A stretch of 56,891 bases of DNA, from positions 1-56,891 of the forward strand of contig PCXL01000026.1 in assembly GCA_002787695.1 (NCBI GenBank), given 5' to 3'. The notes below the pieces were generated by a model that did no database searches, was not told the origin of the DNA, and was given only the letters and a program-made list of their open reading frames with translations. Both the position numbers and the translations under genes were made by a program. This DNA is from Candidatus Zambryskibacteria bacterium CG10_big_fil_rev_8_21_14_0_10_42_12 (GTDB lineage: Bacteria > Patescibacteriota > Minisyncoccia > Phycocordibacterales > 1-14-0-10-42-12). Of the stretch, positions 56,161-56,891 are shown piece after piece; position 1 is the stretch's first letter, and each line of letters starts with the position of its first letter.

Positions 56161-56891
56161 TTAGGCGGAGTTTTGAGTGTTCTTTCCTTTTGCAAATTGT
56201 GGATCAGCATCTTTAATTGAAAGCTTAATCCGATCTCGTTCATCGATTCCTTTGATGAGAACAGGAACCGTCTGTCCAACTTGCAATACGTCGCTGACAT
56301 TTGCGATTCGTTCCGGAGAAATTTCAGAAATATGCACAAGTCCTTCTGCGTGCTCACTTATTTTAACAAACGCACCGAATTCCGCGATCTTGATAACTGT
56401 TCCTGTGAATTTCTCTCCGACTTTGTATTCGTGTGTCATGCTTTCAATTTCGCTCACTGCTTGCTCGACACCTTCTTTGTTGCCACTTACATATACAGTG
56501 CCGTCGTCTTCAATATCAATCTCTGCTCCTGTTTTATCTTTGAGTGCGTTAATCGTTTTGCCTCCTCCACCAATCACCATGCCGATTTGATCTGGTTTTA
56601 TCTTGATGGTTGCAATGCGTGGAGCGCGAGGTGAAAGATCTGCGCGTGGTGCAGCAATTTCTGATTCGATGACATCAAGTATGTGCAGGCGTGCCTTTTT
56701 CGCTGCATCAAAAGCTTCTGCAAGTACGGTAAGAGGAATGCCGGAAACTTTGACATCCATTTGTACAGCAGTTACACCTTCTCTGGTGCCAGCGACTTTA
56801 AAGTCCATGTCTCCATGATGATCTTCTGGACCTTGAATATCGGTGAGCACCTTATATGCCCCACTGTCATTCATCATGAGACCTGAGGCAA
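56161..56891 (-). CDS. pnp: polyribonucleotide nucleotidyltransferase, C-terminal part
   Basis: This is the 3' part of pnp; the frame is open to the window edge, so the N-terminus is outside. It contains the end of the second RNase PH core with the catalytic acidic cluster in GPEDHHGDMDFKVAGTREG, then the KH domain (IKIKPDQIGMVIGGGGKTINALKDKTGAEIDIEDDGTVYVSG) and the S1 domain (GEKFTGTVIKIAEFGAFVKISEHAEGLVHISEIS). PNPase degrades RNA 3'-5' with phosphate and takes part in mRNA turnover. Confidence 0.95.
   Translation of the reverse strand, partial: ASGLMMNDSGAYKVLTDIQGPEDHHGDMDFKVAGTREGVTAVQMDVKVSGIPLTVLAEAFDAAKKARLHILDVIESEIAAPRADLSPRAPRIATIKIKPDQIGMVIGGGGKTINALKDKTGAEIDIEDDGTVYVSGNKEGVEQAVSEIESMTHEYKVGEKFTGTVIKIAEFGAFVKISEHAEGLVHISEISPERIANVSDVLQVGQTVPVLIKGIDERDRIKLSIKDADPQFAKGKNTQNSA

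Overview
The window looks like chromosome from a Patescibacteria/CPR bacterium of the Parcubacteria (Paceibacteria) lineage, perhaps near Kaiserbacteria. The reasons are small gene sizes, standard code (TGA is a stop), a PrgI/VirB4/VirB6-like secretion cluster with large secreted accessory proteins, four-helix bundle (IVP-like) genes, a DUF5652-like protein and pseudopilin/PilB genes. The lineage is inferred from gene content only; no 16S gene is present.

Layout. 1-6.6 kb: isolated accessory genes, ruvX with a tRNA-binding protein, tRNA-Ser, tRNA-Arg, a pseudopilin and small membrane proteins. 6.6-13.6 kb: ruvA, a MurE-like ligase, a run of tiny SD-led genes, mutM, a lamin-tail-like secreted protein, a TrmH-type methyltransferase, small membrane proteins and a beta-helix protein. 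13.8-20 kb: tRNA-Lys, holA-polA-tsaE, a lipoprotein and a PilB ATPase. 20-24 kb: a ParB-like gene, a 0.78 kb non-coding region packed with inverted-repeat elements, then ruvB, an IVP gene, yebC and ruvC. 24-32.7 kb: tyrS, a class A PBP, then the origin region (dnaN, candidate oriC, dnaA, rpmH, rnpA, yidC, khpB). 32.7-47.2 kb: a minus-strand type IV secretion-like cluster. 47.2-56.9 kb: rsmA, a MazF-like toxin, a UvrD-type helicase, a LysM/M23 endopeptidase, a ComM/YifB ATPase, a TraR/DksA protein, a proline-rich membrane protein and the 3' part of pnp.

Two expression grammars are visible. Most AT-rich housekeeping genes have a -10 hexamer ending 6-7 nt before the start codon and no Shine-Dalgarno, so they are probably leaderless. 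A second class of small, more GC-rich orphan genes has full -35/-10 promoters, strong AGGAG/GAGGAG sites and mostly its own hairpin terminator.

The most unusual material is non-coding. (i) A structured element occurs twice, each copy ending exactly on the ATG of a gene, with compensatory base changes and a conserved 4-nt bulge. (ii) Two diverged elements of 187 and 189 bp have terminal inverted repeats and the same internal motifs at the same offsets. (iii) Both IVP-family genes are bracketed by inverted, degenerate short-word repeats. (iv) There are also a 25-bp perfect inverted repeat element, a tandem hairpin repeat and a 30-bp perfect palindrome. No CRISPR array, rRNA or transposase was seen.
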